From Calonectria ilicicola (Eukaryota; Ascomycota; Sordariomycetes; Hypocreales; Nectriaceae): a stretch of DNA of 64,000 nucleotides. The stretch is from contig CP085830.1 of assembly GCA_020809705.1 (NCBI GenBank), forward strand, positions 3,844,001 through 3,908,000, given 5' to 3'. Shown here piece by piece: positions 59,458 to 64,000 of the stretch; position 1 is the first letter of the stretch, and every line of letters starts with the position of its first letter. The notes beneath the pieces are model-generated. The model did no database searches. It saw only the letters and a program-made list of their open reading frames with translations, and was not told where the DNA came from. The position numbers and the translations under genes are program-made.

Positions 59458-61055
59458 GGTGTGGCCGTCGCCAACACAAGTCCTTCGCCACGGCAAAGCG
59501 AACCAAAACCAAACTGTTGACAACGCCACGTCGCAACCGCAAAAGCGATCGACAATCCCCTCCCTTCCTTCTCTACTACGTAAAAGACGGGGGGGGAGGG
59601 AGGGGTGATAGCGGTGGGGAAGAGGGCGTGCCCAGTCAGTGCTCAACCTCGCTCCTCTCCCTCGTCAAGTGCCTTATGGTTATGGCACGTTATCATCAGG
59701 ATAGATCAGCGAGCGACCTATCCCTCATCCTAGCTTTCAACAGGGAAAAAATCGACAGAGATAGGCACAACCTAACCGCTAAACTCGCCCACCAAGATAG
59801 GGGTCATAAGGGTCCAAGGGTCCAACCATGTTCGCTGCTTATTCCGTCGACCGAAGATCACTGGCGATCACTGCGTCAATTTTGTTTCAGCCCTGAGCAA
59901 GTAAAATTCAATTCATGTCATTGCCGGTTACTTCATGAAAATCTCTTGCGCCTTTCCACCTCTCCCTAGCCTCATTCGCCTTGCCGGACAACGAATGGAA
60001 ACCCGACGCAAAGTATAAAAAAAACCATTGCATCATCAAAAACGCCCGCCAGCCGCACACTTCCAGATCCACAAAAAAGGAGAAAGTAAAAACGTCATAA
60101 CAGAATCACTTTCGCCAGACCGCCAGTTATTATTCCTCATTGCATTGATTGCATTGCCATGCCAAATAAAAAAAATGCCCCAATCGCGTTAAGCTCTGCC
60201 CTGGTCGTGCTTTCGCGTGTTGTTGTGTGCGCCCATTCCCTTCCGTTCCGTGCCGTTCCCGTCAAAGTAAACAGAAGATGAAATTGTCGTCGTCAAATCG
60301 TGTATGCTCGCCGAACCCTGTGCTGGTCGTTTTCCCATCTCTTCTTCCACTTCACTTAATTGACCAAGACTTTTTTTTGCTTGTCTGTCGTCACAAACCC
60401 CGACTTGCTGTTCCGTTTGGTAACGCTTGCTTCGAGGTATTCGATATTCGTCATGAGTGAACAATTGAGATGCAGTTGAAAAAGAACACAAACAGATTCC
60501 CCGTGTGGTTTCCCTGCCGTGTGCCAGTCTATAAATTGGTGATTCCTGTTCCTGATCAAATGCTAATAAATTCCTAAAACACTCCTCTCACGTCCAAGCG
60601 TGGTATATGCATATCCCTTTTCCTGTCCCACCGATTCCTGTATTGCTTCCCATAAAAAAATTATCATTTCCCAGTAAAACAAAACGGCCAACACCGCTCA
60701 CGCTTCAGGGGGTATTCATCCATCTTTATTTTTCATACGCCATATTCACACAAAGGAAAACAAGAAAAAGGGTTCGTGGGACCCGTCCCGGTACCATCGA
60801 ACCAAAGAAAGGGGGGGCGCTTCATTCGCCCTGGTAGAAACACACAAAAAATCCCACCGCCTGTTGCTGCGCCAGGATCCTCAATGGATCATGGAATCGG
60901 ATGTGGGCTGGAAAAAAAAATAAAGTAGAAACTCGGAGGCCCGGGAAATCCTCGAGTCTGTCGCTGGAGAAAACGAAAGAAAACTGAACGAATGCCAGTT
61001 CGAGTAGCGAAATATATCCAGAGAACAAAATTAGTGTACAGTGAAGCTTCGTAAA

Positions 61056-64000
61056 TCATGTGTTGCTCTCAAAGCTACTCTTCTCGGTGCTCGACTTGTC
61101 CATGGTGCTCCTGGGGCTGGTGTTGATTCGGCTAAAGACTTTGCCACCCAATCGGTTCAGCTTGTTGCTGTCCTGGACACGACGGGGCGCCTCAATCATC
61201 ATCTTCTCAATCGGATCCACCTTGATCTTGCAGAAGAGTTTCGAAAAGAGGTACTGATCGCCAGCGTGGTTCAGAAGAGGCAAGGTGCGATAGCCTTGCT
61301 TCAGATTAGTGAGTTTGGCAGTGTACGTCGCCACCGCAGGTCGTTCGTTGTAGCTCTCGCCATTGTTAGACAGTTTGACCGACCATCGCACGAAGATCAG
61401 ATCGGGATTCTTCGTCGTCACCTTAAACTTGTACTGTCCATCAAATCTGGGGTTGAAGCCGTTTTCGCGAATGATGTCAGTCTGAAACTTTTGAGGGGAA
61501 TCAAGGTCGAACGCCAGCTTTGAGTCATCCTGCTTGTCGCGCTTGTCATTAGTGTGGAACACCTCCACCTCGACGTATGGGTCCATCGATTTGTTGGCAG
61601 GCAAGTTAGCTGGTCGCATGAGCTGCTGAGCTGAGATGACATCGATGGTGAAGGAGACGACGCTGCGTTCCTTCATGCCGTTGGCGAGGTCGTTGTTGTA
61701 TGGAAGGACCTGAATGTCTCGAAGCTCTGCAGGCTTGAGAACATAACCCGAAAAGTCTCGACCACCGTCAAACATGGCGCGGTTGATTTGCATGCCCAGG
61801 TCAAACGTCTGCCAGTTTAGAGCGGCCATCTGGACTCCACGGCGCCAGTAAGGGAGAGGATTGAAGTTGTTGGATGTGATTCGGGTTCGGTCAGGGTAAA
61901 CTCGCATCATATATCGCATGTTGTGAATATCGACGGCCATCTTCTGCTCCTTGGCCCGAGCGTGCTTAGCAAAGCTAGACTCCATGAAAGAGAAGATGTG
62001 GTTGTACTGCTTGGCCTCGGCCGTGTCGAATCCAGCAAACTTAACACCAGCGCAGTAGACTCCAAGGTCGCCAAGCTCCTTGACAGTCTTGGTGGAGGTC
62101 TTGCGGGAGTTCCTCTCGCCGCCGCTCTCGTTGTCGCTGGTGCTGCTGCTCATCATCTCATGAACGCGACCCTCAGCGATGGTGTTGACACGGGTCTTGC
62201 TAACCAGTCGTCGAGTGGAAGGGCTAGGGCTGAGCATGGGGCTCTGGGGAAGCGACTGCGAGGGCATCAGCATGGCGCCGTCCGGGATAGGGCGAGTAAG
62301 TGGCGAGTTGAGGCTGTTTCCGCGGCGGCGTCCTCTGAAGTCAGTGGCAAGAGGCTCATCCTTGATCTGGGGTTTCTTGACCTTGATGAGGACACGCTCC
62401 ATGAGTTCCGAGGGCGAAGGCAGCTTGTCGTGAGACTCCTCCAATGTCTCGGTGACGAGGCGAGAGCCGAATGCCTCCTTCATAATCTCGACCATGATGG
62501 CCTGCTGCCCAGGGCTGCAGTGGACCTCGAGCGAGATCCAAAGAGGAAACCTCGACTTGACAAAGGCATACTTGTTGATGGTAGTCATAACTTCACGGAA
62601 GCTGATAGAGGTAGTAAGGGTGCGACCGTGGTTCACCTCGGGCTGGCCAGAGCTGCCATCCCAGCAGTCAACCTCGACGCAGCGGCATCCACGGACGAGA
62701 GCCGAGATATAACCCTCAACGCTAGACTGGCCGGCAACCTGGCGGCCAAGAAGATAGGTGTTGTGCGAGCTGGAGATGATGTACTCATTCATAGGGCGAT
62801 CCAGAATATAATTTTGGGGCTCGGGCATAATGGGAGTGTTGGACTCCGATGTCAGGTACCTAACAAAGGCAGCCTCAGACATGACCTGCATGTCGTGGGC
62901 GGCTTCGTAGTTTTCAACAATCTCCGATCGGTATCGGCGGGCATAGTAGGAAAATTGCTTCTCCCACACGGAGGGGTTAGCATCAACATCCTCGCATTGG
63001 ACGTCACGGAGGAAGGACATGAACTCGGACAAGGTGAGGCCAACGTCAGGGTTAGCAGCGATGCTGCGAAGGATGCGTTGCACATCGGTTCTCTGCTTCA
63101 TTCGGCGAACAAAGTCCTTGAACTCGGAAAAGTTAAGCTTCTCACGCCTACGGGCATCGGCACGAACAAAGTTGGTTTCAAGGGTGGACTGTGAGCTGTA
63201 GATGTGGAGGTTCTGGCAGACACGTTTGACGCCAGCAATGTCGAGCTCCTCATGTTCGGCACCGCGGGGTTGGTCACCAAACTCCTTGGCCATTTCCGAC
63301 TGCCAGTACTGAGCAATGGCTCGGTCGTTAAAGGCCATGAGAGACGTCATCAATTCTTGGCGGTACTTGAGCATGGCATCGAGGAAGTCGGTCCAGCACT
63401 TTAGGCTCTCCTGGTCATCGGTGACGATGTGCAGAAACTTAGTCTTTGAGCTGTCTGGGACATTGTAGATAATGGTGAACCAGGTGGCGCCAAACAAGTC
63501 AGACATGCCGAAATCAAGGCAGTACTGCTGGACATCGGAGCCAGTTCGAAGCTCTCTAATCTCATCAACATGAACCGACTTGTGTGGTCGGGTAGAGTCC
63601 CATGAAAGCTTGTTAGATTCAGTCTCGTAGACCAGGTTGACACGCTTGTTGCGGTTCTTCTTGGATACTTTCCAAACTCCACAGCCATTTCGCAGCTGAG
63701 CAGGTAACACCGGACCGGCCATAGCGCCGGCGCTTCCATTAACAGAGCCAGTAGTGCTGTTGTTGCCGGATGAATTTTGAGCAGCCCCGTCGAGGCCCAG
63801 AAGAGAGATGGCGTCATCCTGAAGGGCGTCGGCTTCCTCGTCGGTGTCAGTCAGGACGGTGTACTCTGGAGGGGCCGTGGCATTGCTGTCACTCCGGCGG
63901 CGGAGAATACTGGGGCCGACGCTGCCATCACGGCTGGCAGGTGCGGCTGAGGATTGTCGTCTCCTGCTAGCAAGTCGGTGTGCACGGTTAGAGAAGCGAC
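61056..64000 (-). CDS. PLC1: Phosphoinositide-specific phospholipase C (delta type), 5' partial
   Basis: Calcium-dependent enzyme that splits PIP2 into IP3 and diacylglycerol. The frame is open from the right edge without a stop (981 codons in window), so the N-terminus lies outside; an internal ATG at 63722 is not the start. Order, counted from that ATG: PH-like region about 10-125, EF-hand region about 155-290, catalytic X domain with the histidine in YIISSSHNTYLLGRQ at about 320 and the EVDCWDG strand, a Ser-rich X-Y linker (about 465-545), Y domain (DLGVYCAGVKFAGFD and MRYMMRVYPDRTRITSNNFN), and a C-terminal C2 domain (SFTIDVISAQQLM, DPYVEVEVFH). The upstream part is Arg/Ser-rich and disordered. 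Layout fits fungal Plc1. A 423-codon antisense frame inside it is a shadow. Confidence 0.95.
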   Translation of the reverse strand, partial: RFSNRAHRLASRRRQSSAAPASRDGSVGPSILRRRSDSNATAPPEYTVLTDTDEEADALQDDAISLLGLDGAAQNSSGNNSTTGSVNGSAGAMAGPVLPAQLRNGCGVWKVSKKNRNKRVNLVYETESNKLSWDSTRPHKSVHVDEIRELRTGSDVQQYCLDFGMSDLFGATWFTIIYNVPDSSKTKFLHIVTDDQESLKCWTDFLDAMLKYRQELMTSLMAFNDRAIAQYWQSEMAKEFGDQPRGAEHEELDIAGVKRVCQNLHIYSSQSTLETNFVRADARRREKLNFSEFKDFVRRMKQRTDVQRILRSIAANPDVGLTLSEFMSFLRDVQCEDVDANPSVWEKQFSYYARRYRSEIVENYEAAHDMQVMSEAAFVRYLTSESNTPIMPEPQNYILDRPMNEYIISSSHNTYLLGRQVAGQSSVEGYISALVRGCRCVEVDCWDGSSGQPEVNHGRTLTTSISFREVMTTINKYAFVKSRFPLWISLEVHCSPGQQAIMVEIMKEAFGSRLVTETLEESHDKLPSPSELMERVLIKVKKPQIKDEPLATDFRGRRRGNSLNSPLTRPIPDGAMLMPSQSLPQSPMLSPSPSTRRLVSKTRVNTIAEGRVHEMMSSSTSDNESGGERNSRKTSTKTVKELGDLGVYCAGVKFAGFDTAEAKQYNHIFSFMESSFAKHARAKEQKMAVDIHNMRYMMRVYPDRTRITSNNFNPLPYWRRGVQMAALNWQTFDLGMQINRAMFDGGRDFSGYVLKPAELRDIQVLPYNNDLANGMKERSVVSFTIDVISAQQLMRPANLPANKSMDPYVEVEVFHTNDKRDKQDDSKLAFDLDSPQKFQTDIIRENGFNPRFDGQYKFKVTTKNPDLIFVRWSVKLSNNGESYNERPAVATYTAKLTNLKQGYRTLPLLNHAGDQYLFSKLFCKIKVDPIEKMMIEAPRRVQDSNKLNRLGGKVFSRINTSPRSTMDKSSTEKSSFESNT

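Larger units (their letters stand above)
57066..61055. other. Repeat-rich convergent intergenic gap
   Basis: 4 kb between PFA3 (plus) and PLC (minus) with no gene I can support. It holds T-rich runs, a CTT tract (57243-57274), AGGGC/AAGGC pentamers, CATC/CATA tracts and a long GT run, annotated separately. Open frames across these repeats are artefacts of the repeats. Confidence 0.5.

Noticed and set aside
59239..59969. Cys/Val and His/Thr-rich frames over the GT run
   Set aside because: Direct translation of a dinucleotide repeat, not a gene.
61923..63194. 423-codon plus-strand open frame
   Set aside because: Lies wholly antisense to PLC catalytic exons, has no domain, and follows from that gene's codon bias.

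Overview
This is a eukaryotic window from a filamentous ascomycete. It has short introns (about 50-125 bp) with GTRAGT-type donors and CTAAC/CTGAC branch sites, Zn2Cys6 regulators, fungal-type transporters, and a core gene set (CAND1, TRS31, B56, TFIIIC5, PFA3, PLC) typical of Sordariomycetes, probably Hypocreales. The order-level guess is inference from gene flavour only. I read 22 protein genes plus two weaker small ones (an acidic protein and a secreted peptide), one tRNA and several simple repeats. Most exon joins were rebuilt by eye from frame and splice motifs.

Left part (1 to about 16.8 kb) is accessory in character: a 5'-truncated ferric-reductase-type flavocytochrome, a tRNA-Val(AAC) with an odd T loop, a C6-type regulator whose zinc-cluster start I cannot find, a secreted protein-arginine deiminase (PAD), a second intact Zn2Cys6 regulator, an amidohydrolase-3 enzyme, an MFS transporter sharing a divergent promoter with it, and a long amidase-signature enzyme. 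Three C-N hydrolases, a transporter and two regulators side by side suggest an inducible nitrogen/amide-use locus. That link is inference.

Middle part (17.7 to 34.5 kb) is mostly housekeeping: CAND1 (SCF ubiquitin-ligase exchange factor, in one piece), an F-box-like protein, a small acidic protein, TRAPP subunit Trs31, a BCS1-type mitochondrial AAA ATPase with a large charged insertion, a 4-kb gene-poor gap holding one small Ser/Thr-rich secreted protein, and a Sec14/Pdr16-type lipid-transfer protein.

Right part (35.7 to 64 kb): a WD40-plus-inositol-5-phosphatase fusion, a tiny membrane protein made of micro-exons, a CID/SR-rich RNA-processing factor, PP2A-B56, TFIIIC subunit 5, a C2H2 zinc-finger protein, the DHHC palmitoyltransferase Pfa3, a 4-kb non-coding convergent gap full of microsatellites (including an 83-bp strictly alternating purine-pyrimidine run), and a 5'-truncated phosphoinositide-specific phospholipase C. 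Sec14/Pdr16, the 5-phosphatase and PLC all act on phosphoinositides but are spread over 30 kb and need not be co-regulated.

The most interesting item is the fungal PAD with all active-site residues in place and a likely signal peptide, sitting inside the accessory cluster.
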